This document shows positions 56,542 to 64,000 of a stretch of DNA of 64,000 nucleotides, in pieces. The notes beneath the pieces were generated by a model. The model saw only the letters and a list, made by a program, of their open reading frames with translations, ran no database searches and was not told the DNA's origin. This DNA comes from Leucobacter chromiireducens subsp. solipictus (GTDB lineage Bacteria; Actinomycetota; Actinomycetes; Actinomycetales; Microbacteriaceae): NCBI RefSeq assembly GCF_016758195.1, contig NZ_QYAC01000001.1, forward strand, positions 657,423 to 721,422. Reading direction: 5' to 3'. The position numbers and the translations under genes were made by a program. Numbering within the stretch: the stretch's first letter is position 1; each line of letters starts with the position of its first letter.

Positions 56542-57567
56542 ATGACCACTTGGCGCATGCCCATCGAAGGACACGAGCAGGAACGCCTCTGGCTTGCCTG
56601 GCCCACCAGCGGCTACACCCTGGGCGACACCGAGGCCGAGGTCGAAGAGGCCCGCACCACCTGGGCGGCCGTGGCCAACGCCGCAAGCGAGCACGAGTCC
56701 GTGACCGTCGTGGTCAACCCGGGCGACGAGGCCGTCGCCGATCGGTACCTCTCCGCACAGATCGACCGGCTGGTCGCCCCGCTCGACGACGCCTGGATGC
56801 GCGACATCGGCCCGAGCTTCGTCATCGGTGACGACGGCCGCCTCGGCGCCGTGAACTACGTATTCAACGGCTGGGGCGGGCAGGACTGGGCGAGCTGGGA
56901 GCACGACCAGCACATCGGCCGAATCGTCGCCGAGGCCGCAGGTGCCGAGCTCATCAACTCCACGATGACGAACGAGGGCGGCGGCATCCAGGTCGACGGC
57001 ACTGGCCGCGTGGTGGTCACCAAGACCGTGCAGCTCGATCCGGGTCGCAACCCGGGCTGGAGCCAGGAACAGGTCGAGGCCGAGCTGCAGCGCACCATTG
57101 GCGCGGAGAGCTTCCTGTGGCTGCCGCGCGGGCTGACCCGCGACCACGAGACCTTCGGGACCCGCGGCCACTCGGACATCCTCGCGGCGTTCACGACCCC
57201 CGACGTGCTCCTGATGCACCAGCAGAACGCTGCCTCGCACCCGGACCACGAGATCGCCCGCACCAACCGTCGCGTCGCCGAGGAATACCGGACGAACACG
57301 GCAGCAGGCTTCGAGATCATCGACATGCCCGCCCCCGAGACGCTGCGCGACGCCGAGGGCTTCGTGGATTACAGCTACATCAACCACGTGGTCATCAACG
57401 GCGCCGTCCTCGCCTGCGCGTTCGACGATCCCGCCGACGACCGGGCGCTCGCGATCCTGCGCGAGGTCTACCCGGGCCGCCAGGTGATCGGGATCGATGC
57501 ACGCCCGCTCTTCGCGCGCGGCGGCGGCATCCACTGCATCACGCAGCAGCAGCCCAAGACGGCGTAG
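56542..57567 (+). CDS. Agmatine deiminase / peptidyl-arginine deiminase family protein
   Basis: 341 residues, guanidine-group-modifying fold. Catalytic Cys332 in GGGIHCITQQQP, His in GTRGHSDILAAF and acidic residues in DDAWMRDIGPSF and NEGGGIQVDG match agmatine iminohydrolases, which convert agmatine to N-carbamoylputrescine and ammonia. No N-carbamoylputrescine amidase lies within the window, so the substrate could also be another guanidino compound. AGGAG precedes ATG 56542; an in-frame ATG 14 codons upstream lacks such a signal. Confidence 0.88.
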   Translation: MTTWRMPIEGHEQERLWLAWPTSGYTLGDTEAEVEEARTTWAAVANAASEHESVTVVVNPGDEAVADRYLSAQIDRLVAPLDDAWMRDIGPSFVIGDDGRLGAVNYVFNGWGGQDWASWEHDQHIGRIVAEAAGAELINSTMTNEGGGIQVDGTGRVVVTKTVQLDPGRNPGWSQEQVEAELQRTIGAESFLWLPRGLTRDHETFGTRGHSDILAAFTTPDVLLMHQQNAASHPDHEIARTNRRVAEEYRTNTAAGFEIIDMPAPETLRDAEGFVDYSYINHVVINGAVLACAFDDPADDRALAILREVYPGRQVIGIDARPLFARGGGIHCITQQQPKTA

Positions 57568-57741
57568 CCCGGGCCTGCGCTCCCGCACAGCCCGCCCGGC
57601 CGGGACTGGTCAGAGTGCACACGGCGACCGGACGGATCGGCGTGGCAGACTAAGCGTCAGCCACGCCGATCTGCCCCGTTCCCGCAAGCGGAACCCGCCA
57701 GCATCGGCTGCGCACTCCGCTTTCGAACCGTGAAGGACACC

Positions 57742-59259
57742 ATGACCGAGATCCTCTCCCCCGAGCTCGAGGCTGTGGTCGCGCGCGCTGCCGCCGCGGC
57801 CCCGGCGTTCGCCGCCACCGCCCCCGAGCACCGCGCCCGCGCGATCGTCGCCGTCGCCGACGCGCTCGAGGCGAACAAGCCCGGACTCGTCGCGATCGGC
57901 ATGCGCGAGACCGGCCTCACCGAGGTGCGCCTCACGGGTGAGGTGACCCGCACCGCCGTGCAGCTGCGTCTCTTCGCGGACACCCTCGTGGACGGCGCCT
58001 ACCTCGATGCCCGCATCGACCCGGCCGACGCCGACTTCGCGCTCGGGGTGCGCCCCGACATCCGTCGCACGCATCTCCCCGTGGGCCCGGTCATCAACTT
58101 CTCCGCGTCGAACTTCCCGTTCGCCTTCTCCGTCATGGGCGGCGACTCCGCAGCGATCCTCGCCGCCGGCTGCCCCCTCATCGTCAAAGCACACTCGGGG
58201 CACCCTGAGCTCTCCGACGCCACCGCGGCCATCGCCACCGAGGCCCTCGCCGCAGCGGGCATGCCCGAGGGAACCTTCCAGCTCATCCACGGCCGCGAGG
58301 CCGGCGTCGCCGTCCTGAAGGACGCGCGGATAAAGGCCGGGGCGTTTACCGGCTCCATCGCGGTCGGCCGCCTGCTCGCGGATATCGCGGCGAGCCGCCC
58401 CGCCCCCGTTCCGTTCTACGGGGAGCTCGGCAGCGTCAATCCCGTGTTCATCACCGCGGACGCCATCGCCGAGCGCGCCGAGGAGATCGCCACCGGCTTC
58501 CTCACGAGCGTCTCCGGCTCCGCCGGGCAGCTCTGCACCAAGCCCGGCTTCGTGTTCGTCCCCCAGGGCACCGGGCTCGCGGCCGCGATCCAGGCCGTCG
58601 CCGGAGAACTGCCCGAGCACCGGCTGCTCGACCCCCGCATCGCCCGCAGCTTCGACGAGCGCCGCACCGAGATCCTGAACGCCCCCGGCGTCACCTCCGT
58701 CCTGCCCGGCGGCATCCGCTTCGACGAGGCGGGCCACGGCTGGGCGACCCCCACCGTCGTGAGCGTCAGCCTCGCCGACTTCCGCGCGAGCGCGGCGGCA
58801 CTCGTCGAGGAAGCCTTCGGCCCGCTCTCGATCCTCGTGGAGACCCCCGCCGGCGAAGACCTCGCGGCCCTCATGCCCGAGTTCTACGAGGGCAACCTCA
58901 CGGGCACACTCCACCTCAGCGCCGCCGAAGCGACCGGGACGACCGCGAATGTCGCCGAGCTGCGCGCCCTGGTCGCCGCTCTCAGCCAGCAGGTGGGACG
59001 CGTCTTGTTCAACGGCTGGTCCACGGGCGTCGCGGTCACCCCCGCGCAGCAGCACGGCGGCCCCTGGCCCGCCACCACGAACGATGCGAGCACCTCCGTC
59101 GGCACCGCGGCGATCTCCCGCTTCATGCGCCCCGTCGCCTACCAGAACGCCCCCGACGCGTTCCTGCCCGACGCGCTCCGCGACACGAACCCCGCCGGGG
59201 TGCCGCAGGCGATCTCCCCCGCCGGCGAGTCCCAGACCTGGGGGGCGCGCTGGCGCTGA
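57742..59259 (+). CDS. Aldehyde dehydrogenase, 2-oxoglutarate-semialdehyde dehydrogenase type
   Basis: 505 residues. Catalytic Cys265 in GSAGQLCTKPGF and general base Glu228 in PFYGELGSVNPVF. INFSASNFPFAFSVMGGDSAAILAAGCPLIVKAH is the signature of the NADP-dependent ketoglutaric-semialdehyde dehydrogenase clade. It probably oxidises an aldehyde formed in the neighbouring amine or sugar-acid breakdown. AAGGA lies upstream of ATG 57742. Gap to the deiminase is 174 bp. Confidence 0.9.
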   Translation: MTEILSPELEAVVARAAAAAPAFAATAPEHRARAIVAVADALEANKPGLVAIGMRETGLTEVRLTGEVTRTAVQLRLFADTLVDGAYLDARIDPADADFALGVRPDIRRTHLPVGPVINFSASNFPFAFSVMGGDSAAILAAGCPLIVKAHSGHPELSDATAAIATEALAAAGMPEGTFQLIHGREAGVAVLKDARIKAGAFTGSIAVGRLLADIAASRPAPVPFYGELGSVNPVFITADAIAERAEEIATGFLTSVSGSAGQLCTKPGFVFVPQGTGLAAAIQAVAGELPEHRLLDPRIARSFDERRTEILNAPGVTSVLPGGIRFDEAGHGWATPTVVSVSLADFRASAAALVEEAFGPLSILVETPAGEDLAALMPEFYEGNLTGTLHLSAAEATGTTANVAELRALVAALSQQVGRVLFNGWSTGVAVTPAQQHGGPWPATTNDASTSVGTAAISRFMRPVAYQNAPDAFLPDALRDTNPAGVPQAISPAGESQTWGARWR

Positions 59260-59340
59260 TCCGGCACGCTCACGACCTCGACCGGGCCGCCGCGGGAGAT
59301 TCACACCCGCGGCGGCCCGGTCTCGTTCTACGATGGAGCT

Positions 59341-59733
59341 ATGAAGATTCCGACCTTGCGAATTGCCGGTGTACTGACCGCCGCGGCCGCCGCCCTGCTC
59401 CTTGCCTCGTGCGCGACCCCTGGGGCCTCCGGCGCCGTGGCCGGCGCGTGGGGCACCGCAGACACCCGCGGTGAGCCCTCACTCACCTTTGCGCCCGCGG
59501 CAGAGGGGGACGGCGGCGAGGTCAGCGGGAACGACGGCTGCAATGTGATCGGCGGCTCCTACACGCTCACGAACGGCACGATCGAGTTCGGCGTCCTGCA
59601 CTCCACCATGATGTTCTGCGAGGGCGTGGACACCTGGCTCCAGCACGCGCACACGGGCACGGTCCAGGGCGATACGCTCACGGTGCGCGACGAGTCCGGC
59701 GCGGAGATCGGCACGCTCGAACGGGCGAAGTAG
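59341..59733 (+). CDS. META-domain lipoprotein (HslJ-like)
   Basis: 130 residues. Signal peptide with lipobox LASC (Cys24), then a META domain (about 35-128) with PSLTFAPAAEG, SGNDGCNVIGGSYTL and STMMFCEG, the conserved Cys pair of HslJ-type proteins. Extracellular, unknown function. Confidence 0.88.
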   Translation: MKIPTLRIAGVLTAAAAALLLASCATPGASGAVAGAWGTADTRGEPSLTFAPAAEGDGGEVSGNDGCNVIGGSYTLTNGTIEFGVLHSTMMFCEGVDTWLQHAHTGTVQGDTLTVRDESGAEIGTLERAK

Positions 59734-59739
59734 GGCAGA

Positions 59740-59783
59740 CACGAGCGGGGTGCGGGATCTTTCGATCCCGCACCCCGCTCGTG
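59740..59783. terminator. Very strong hairpin terminator
   Basis: A 20-bp perfect stem around a TTTC loop, 7 bp after the META protein stop and just before the end of the convergent small membrane protein gene. Confidence 0.85.
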
Positions 59784-59792
59784 TATCCAGGC

Positions 59793-60146
59793 TTAGTGCC
59801 AGAGCACCGCCAGGGCCACGTTGACGAGCGACAGCCCGGCGATCGCGCCGAGCACGCCGGCCGGCACGTTCTCCTTCTTGCGGTTCACGAGGATCACGAC
59901 GATCAGCACGATCAACACGAGCGTCTTGACGCCGATCTTCATGTTGTTCGGGGACCCGCCCAGCATGTAGATCGAGCCGACGAGCAGCAGGCCGGTGACA
60001 AACAGCAGGTTCGCGCCGTGCAGGATGCCCGGCGTGATGCGGGCACGCGCCTCCTTCACCAGCGACAGCTGCGCGAGCGTGCTGCCGAACACCGCGCCGA
60101 AGCCGACGAGGTGCAGCACCACGAGGATGCCCTTCACAATTTCCAT
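59793..60146 (-). CDS. Small four-helix membrane protein, unknown function
   Basis: 117 residues with four hydrophobic helices (about 5-25, 43-63, 70-88, 95-115) and a conserved-looking HGANLLFVTGLLLVG segment. No enzyme motif. Downstream of purH by 80 bp in the same direction; conserved neighbour in several Microbacteriaceae as far as I can judge, but this is from memory of layout, not a search. Confidence 0.75.
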   Translation of the reverse strand: MEIVKGILVVLHLVGFGAVFGSTLAQLSLVKEARARITPGILHGANLLFVTGLLLVGSIYMLGGSPNNMKIGVKTLVLIVLIVVILVNRKKENVPAGVLGAIAGLSLVNVALAVLWH

Positions 60147-60225
60147 GACGTTATTCCCTTTCCATCCCTGCGAGTAACTCCCGACACGTCTGTGCGGGGC
60201 GGCGCGGGCCCGGGCCCGCGAACGG

Positions 60226-61887
60226 CTAGTGGAAGAAGTGGCGCTCTCCCGTGAAGTACATCGCCACCCCTGCGGCCTCCGCCGCGGCGATCACCTCGGC
60301 GTCGCGCACCGAGCCGCCCGGCTGGACGACGGCGCGCACACCAGCATCGAGGAGCACCTGCAGGCCGTCGGCAAAGGGGAAGAACGCATCCGACGCGGCC
60401 ACGGATCCCGCGGCGCGGTCCCCGGCGCGCTCCACCGCGAGGCGGCACGAATCGACGCGGTTCACCTGGCCCATGCCGACCCCCACGGACGCACCGCCGT
60501 GGGTCAAGATGATGCCGTTCGACTTCACCGCGCGGCAGGCGCGCCACGCGAACTCGAGCTCGGCAAGCGTCTCCGCGTCGACCGGGGTGCCCGTCGCGAG
60601 CTCCCAGTCGCTCGCGGCAGCGAAGTGACGATCGGCGTCCTGGAGCAGGAAGCCACCCGAGACCTGACGCATCTCGACCGGGTTCGCGGCGAAGTCGCTC
60701 GGCAGCACGAGCAGGCGGATGTTCTTCTTCTGGCTGAGGATCGCGAGCGCCTCCGGCTCGAAGCCGGGCGCGACGACAACCTCGGTGAAGATGTCGGCGA
60801 TGGTCTCCGCCATCGCCTTCGTGACGATGCGGTTGGCAGCGATCACCCCGCCGAACGCGGACACCGGGTCACAGGCGTGCGCGAGTTCGTGCGCCGCGGC
60901 GATGGGATCGGCCGCGCCCTCGGGAGCGACCGCGACACCGCAGGGGTTTGCGTGCTTGATGATCGCGACGGCGGGGCGTTCGTGGTCGAAGGCTGCGCGC
61001 AGTGCGGCATCCGCGTCCACGTAGTTGTTGTAGGACATTTCCTTGCCGTGCAGCTGGCTTGCCTGCGCGATCCCGGCGCCCTCGTTCTCGGTGAACAGTG
61101 CGGCGCGCTGGTGGCTGTTCTCGCCGTAGCGCAGCACCGCCTCGCGCAGCCCGAACACCTCATAGCCGACGTAGCCGTCGGTCTCGGCGAAGATGCTGTC
61201 GACCTCGTCGCCCGCTTCCTCGGCCTCGGGGGCCGTGGTGCCGGCTTCCCAGCCCAGGTCCTCCTGGTCGAGGAACCAGTTCGCGACCGCGGCGTCGTAC
61301 TGCGCGGTGTGCACGAACGCCTCCGTGGCGAGGGAGCGGCGCAGTTCGAGCGTGGTGCCCCCGGCCTGCACGGCGGAGATGACCTCGTCGTAGCGGGCGG
61401 GCGACACGACGATCGCCGCGTTCGCGTGGTTCTTGGCGGTGGCGCGCACCATCGCGGGGCCACCGATATCCACGTTCTCGATGACGTCGGCGGCGGGCTT
61501 GCCGGACGCGACGGTCTCCTCGAACGGGTACAGGTTCACGACGACCAGCTCGAACGGCGCGAACCCGAGCTGCTCCAGCTGGGCGCGATGGTCGGCGAGC
61601 CGGAGATCGGCAAGCAGGCCCGAGTGCACGGCGGGGTGCAACGTCTTCACGCGGCCATCGAGTGCCTCAGCAAAGCCGGTGACCTCGGCCACGTCGGTGA
61701 CGGGGTGGCCCGCCTCGCGGATCGTCGACGCGGTGGAACCGGTCGACACGATCTCCACCCCCGCCGCCGCGAGCGCACTCGCGAGGTCGAGCAGGCGGGT
61801 CTTGTCACTCACGGAAATGAGTGCACGCCGGACGGGGACCTGGTCGCGATGCTCGTAGAGGCTGGGGTCGTGGCTCTGGACTGCCAT
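60226..61887 (-). CDS. purH: Bifunctional AICAR formyltransferase / IMP cyclohydrolase
   Basis: 553 residues. It catalyses the last two steps of IMP synthesis. N-terminal IMP cyclohydrolase ([31 protein letters not shown], about 1-200), then the AICAR transformylase with [29 protein letters not shown] and [24 protein letters not shown]. Slightly longer than usual because of a Glu/Asp-rich insertion near residue 220 ([17 protein letters not shown]). It follows purN by 32 bp. Confidence 0.97.
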   Translation of the reverse strand: MAVQSHDPSLYEHRDQVPVRRALISVSDKTRLLDLASALAAAGVEIVSTGSTASTIREAGHPVTDVAEVTGFAEALDGRVKTLHPAVHSGLLADLRLADHRAQLEQLGFAPFELVVVNLYPFEETVASGKPAADVIENVDIGGPAMVRATAKNHANAAIVVSPARYDEVISAVQAGGTTLELRRSLATEAFVHTAQYDAAVANWFLDQEDLGWEAGTTAPEAEEAGDEVDSIFAETDGYVGYEVFGLREAVLRYGENSHQRAALFTENEGAGIAQASQLHGKEMSYNNYVDADAALRAAFDHERPAVAIIKHANPCGVAVAPEGAADPIAAAHELAHACDPVSAFGGVIAANRIVTKAMAETIADIFTEVVVAPGFEPEALAILSQKKNIRLLVLPSDFAANPVEMRQVSGGFLLQDADRHFAAASDWELATGTPVDAETLAELEFAWRACRAVKSNGIILTHGGASVGVGMGQVNRVDSCRLAVERAGDRAAGSVAASDAFFPFADGLQVLLDAGVRAVVQPGGSVRDAEVIAAAEAAGVAMYFTGERHFFH

Positions 61888-61919
61888 CGGGCTCCTTGAT
61901 GTGGTGTGGTGGGTGGTCG

Positions 61920-62537
61920 TTAGGGGCGGGCGGCCGCGACGGCGGCCAGGTCGAGGGTGCCCGCGGCGATCTCGCGCACGGTCTCAACCAGGAGGGGGCG
62001 TTCCTCACGTTTGATCCGCTCGTGCAGTTCGGCCTCCGTATCGCCAGCCCGTACGGGCACGGCGATCTGCCGCAGCACCGGCCCGGTGTCGACGCCCTCG
62101 TCGATCACGTGCACGGTGACGCCGGTCTCGGTCACGCCGGCTGCGAGCGCGTCGCGCACGGCGTGCGCGCCGGGGAACGCGGGAAGGAGCGCCGGGTGGG
62201 TGTTGATCAGCTGCGGCGAGAACCAGCGCACGAAGCCGCCGGGCAGGATCCGCATCAGCCCCGCGGAGACGACGAGCCCGGGGTTCGGGCCGGTCCCGAC
62301 CCCGTGCTCCTGGATGGCGGCCGCGAGCACCTGCCCCCATTCCTCGCGCGAGCCATAGTCGGCGGGGCGCACCACGAAGGTCGGGATCCCCGCGGCGGTC
62401 GCGAACTCGAGGCCCGGGGCGTCCGTGTCGGAGCCGACGCAGACGATCTCTGCGGGGAACTCCGGGTTCGCCGCGGCGTCGAGCAACGCCTGGAGATTAC
62501 TGCCGCCGCCGGAGATCAGAACTGCGAGTTTCAGCAC
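61920..62537 (-). CDS. purN: Phosphoribosylglycinamide formyltransferase
   Basis: 205 residues from a GTG start. It transfers formyl from 10-formyl-THF to [21 protein letters not shown] binds the phosphate; [21 protein letters not shown] carries the catalytic Asn-His pair; [16 protein letters not shown] has the Asp. Upstream of purH, the usual actinobacterial order. Confidence 0.95.
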   Translation of the reverse strand: MLKLAVLISGGGSNLQALLDAAANPEFPAEIVCVGSDTDAPGLEFATAAGIPTFVVRPADYGSREEWGQVLAAAIQEHGVGTGPNPGLVVSAGLMRILPGGFVRWFSPQLINTHPALLPAFPGAHAVRDALAAGVTETGVTVHVIDEGVDTGPVLRQIAVPVRAGDTEAELHERIKREERPLLVETVREIAAGTLDLAAVAAARP

Positions 62538-62598
62538 ATCCCTAGTGTACCTGGGCCACGGGCCACCCGACGCCGCGCCTGGGCGGCGCGGGCCACGC

Positions 62599-63147
62599 TC
62601 AGCCCCGGAGCGTTTCGTGGACGAGCTCCCACGGTTCGTGCTCCGCGAAATGCGCATCCTCCTGCGCCGCCCAGCGGTCCCAATGGGGGGCAAACATTTC
62701 GCCATCGCGGTCGATCGCGCGCGCACGCCGCTCGTCCTCGGGAAGATCGAGCCACACGCTCCACACGGCGTCGTCGGCGTGGGGCGTTCCCCGCGCGACG
62801 CGCGGCCCACGGCTCCGCGACCACGCGTGCACCGCGGCGAGATTCTCCTCGGTGACGGCGCCGCAGCCCTCCACGATGAGGGTGGTGTGCGGGGCAATGT
62901 CGACCCGCTCCGCGAACTCGCCACGATGCCAGTCGTAGCGGCGATAGGATCCCGATTCGAGCGCCTCCGCCACCGAGCGAGACCCCTCGGCAAGCCCGTC
63001 CCAGCCCGGATACAGGTCTTCGACCCGCAGGATTTGCGCGTCGTGCCCGGCGCTCCGCAGACGCGCAGCAAGGCGGTCCGCCAGGGACGTCTTCCCCGAT
63101 CCGGACCGCCCGTCGATCACAATGGCGTCGAGTTCATGCACGCCCAT
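62599..63147 (-). CDS. P-loop kinase-like protein (uridine kinase-like)
   Basis: 182 residues. Walker A is IDGRSGSGKTSLA near residues 11-22, VEDLYPGWDG follows as in uridine kinase-like proteins, and LIVEGCG is the Walker B strand. Substrate unknown. Its ATG follows immediately after the stop of the upstream permease gene (TAAATG), with GGGGGAG as RBS inside that gene, so translation is coupled. Confidence 0.85.
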   Translation of the reverse strand: MGVHELDAIVIDGRSGSGKTSLADRLAARLRSAGHDAQILRVEDLYPGWDGLAEGSRSVAEALESGSYRRYDWHRGEFAERVDIAPHTTLIVEGCGAVTEENLAAVHAWSRSRGPRVARGTPHADDAVWSVWLDLPEDERRARAIDRDGEMFAPHWDRWAAQEDAHFAEHEPWELVHETLRG

Positions 63148-64000
63148 TTACCACTCCCCCTTCGATCCGTCTCCGGCACGCCGTTGACCCGAGACGCGAA
63201 TCGAGCCGCTCGCCCGCAGCCGCTCAAATCCGAGCATAGCGGCGGCGGTCACCGCACCGAGCACAACGGCGCCCGCGAGTCCGGCACCGTATGCGCCGGG
63301 GCTCTGGTGCCCGATCAGTTCGGCGACCGCAACCGGGAGGGTCTGCGCGCCCGGGCGGACCAGGAAGGAGGTCGCCCCGAACTCCCCCAGGGAGGTCGCG
63401 AAGGCGAATCCGAGCGCGAGCCCGATCGAGCGGCCCAGCAGCGGCAGATCGATCGTGCGCAGCACGGCCCCGCCGCTCGCCCCCAGGCTCGCGGCCGCAA
63501 AGCGGAGGGTGGGGTCGATACCGCGCAGCACCGGCAGCAGCACCCGCACCACGAGCGGCAAGGCGACGAGCGCTTGCGCGATCGGGATCAGCACGACCGA
63601 GGTCCGCAGATCCATCCCGATCCCGAGCGGGCGATGCATGGTGAGCAGGAGCCCGAAGCCCAGCGTCACCGCGGACACGCCGAGCGGCAGCATGACCACG
63701 GCGTCGAAGAGGTGCTGGCCGCGACGTGCGAGTCGCGACACGGGCCGGCGCGACAGCACCATCGAGATCAGGACCCCCAGCACCATCGCGATCACCGCGG
63801 CGACCGCGGCGATGCGACAGGACAGTCCGATCGCCTGCAGCACCGAGCCGGCCAGCGGAAACTCCGGGGGCGGCTGCACGAGCGCGCGGTAGTGTGCGAG
63901 GGTCCACTCCCCCGTGGGCGACCTCAGGGAACGCGCCACGAGCGTGAGGATCGGCGCGAGATGCAACAGGACCACCGTCGCCCCGCACACGAGCAACACC
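63148..64000 (-). CDS. Binding-protein-dependent ABC transporter permease, C-terminal part; 5' end off window
   Basis: 284 codons visible. Six hydrophobic segments with the EAA loop FAAASLGASGGAVLRTIDLPLLGRSI. The pattern (RSLRSPTGEWTLAHYRAL, GEFGATSFLVRPGAQTLPVAV) matches the second half of thiamine or iron permeases of the ThiP/FbpB type, which are about 500 residues, so roughly the N-terminal half is outside the window. The partner ATPase and binding protein would also be beyond base 64000. Confidence 0.85.
   Translation of the reverse strand, partial: VLLVCGATVVLLHLAPILTLVARSLRSPTGEWTLAHYRALVQPPPEFPLAGSVLQAIGLSCRIAAVAAVIAMVLGVLISMVLSRRPVSRLARRGQHLFDAVVMLPLGVSAVTLGFGLLLTMHRPLGIGMDLRTSVVLIPIAQALVALPLVVRVLLPVLRGIDPTLRFAAASLGASGGAVLRTIDLPLLGRSIGLALGFAFATSLGEFGATSFLVRPGAQTLPVAVAELIGHQSPGAYGAGLAGAVVLGAVTAAAMLGFERLRASGSIRVSGQRRAGDGSKGEW

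Overview
The window is about 64 kb of high-GC (roughly two-thirds G+C) actinobacterial chromosome. Gene content points to the Microbacteriaceae, possibly Leucobacter or a close relative. The evidence is a Kgd-type fused 2-oxoglutarate decarboxylase/E2 protein, a GTP-dependent PEP carboxykinase divergent from a RamB-type regulator, a DUF501 protein overlapping a FtsB/DivIC-like protein next to enolase, leucine-poor UUA usage, and alternative GTG/TTG starts. The genus is an inference. No phage, plasmid, transposase, rRNA or CRISPR was seen.

Layout. 1-4.3 kb: M48 protease and LemA, then a lactone-oxidase-like flavoprotein translationally coupled to a PLP-fold amino acid deaminase/aldolase, and a 50-residue membrane protein. 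4.5-6.8 kb: a three-gene amino acid ABC importer with its own promoter. 6.9 kb: a tRNA with a UAA anticodon but a short variable loop. 7.0-10.9 kb: a small membrane protein, pckG and a divergent RamB-like regulator. 11-19.2 kb: ndh, DUF501, ftsB-like, eno, a VOC protein, hisS, a membrane protein with a YtrA-type GntR regulator, and an AhpD-like protein. 19.3-27.7 kb: a DUF559/AbiEi-like protein, a 750-bp repeat-rich gap, mazG, a lipoprotein, mfd, pth and rplY. 28.1-32.6 kb: ung, an SDR, metY and metX. 32.8-38.2 kb: a MacAB-like export operon (lipoprotein, adaptor, ATPase, permease) and another lipoprotein. 38.2-40.6 kb: two CNNM/CBS membrane proteins. 40.8-44.6 kb: kgd.

44.6-59.3 kb is the most unusual part. 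A GntR/FCD regulator overlaps a soluble Cache-domain sensor; these converge on a leftward run with a class I glutamine amidotransferase, a PuuD-type gamma-glutamyl hydrolase, a solute-binding-protein fold without a signal peptide, a glutamine-synthetase-like ligase and a cytochrome P450. Divergent from the P450 is an operon of FprA-type reductase and flavodoxin, which is a complete candidate electron supply. A second PuuD-type hydrolase, an APC permease, a cupin, an NTF2-like protein, an agmatine-deiminase-family enzyme and an aldehyde dehydrogenase follow. I read this as an amine-utilisation island that combines gamma-glutamylation with P450 oxidation. It is analogous in logic to aniline dioxygenase (AtdA1/AtdA2) and isopropylamine (IpuC) pathways but uses a different oxygenase. 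The substrate is unknown.

59.3-64 kb: a META-domain lipoprotein, a small membrane protein, purH, purN, a P-loop kinase-like protein and the end of a binding-protein-dependent ABC permease that runs off the window.
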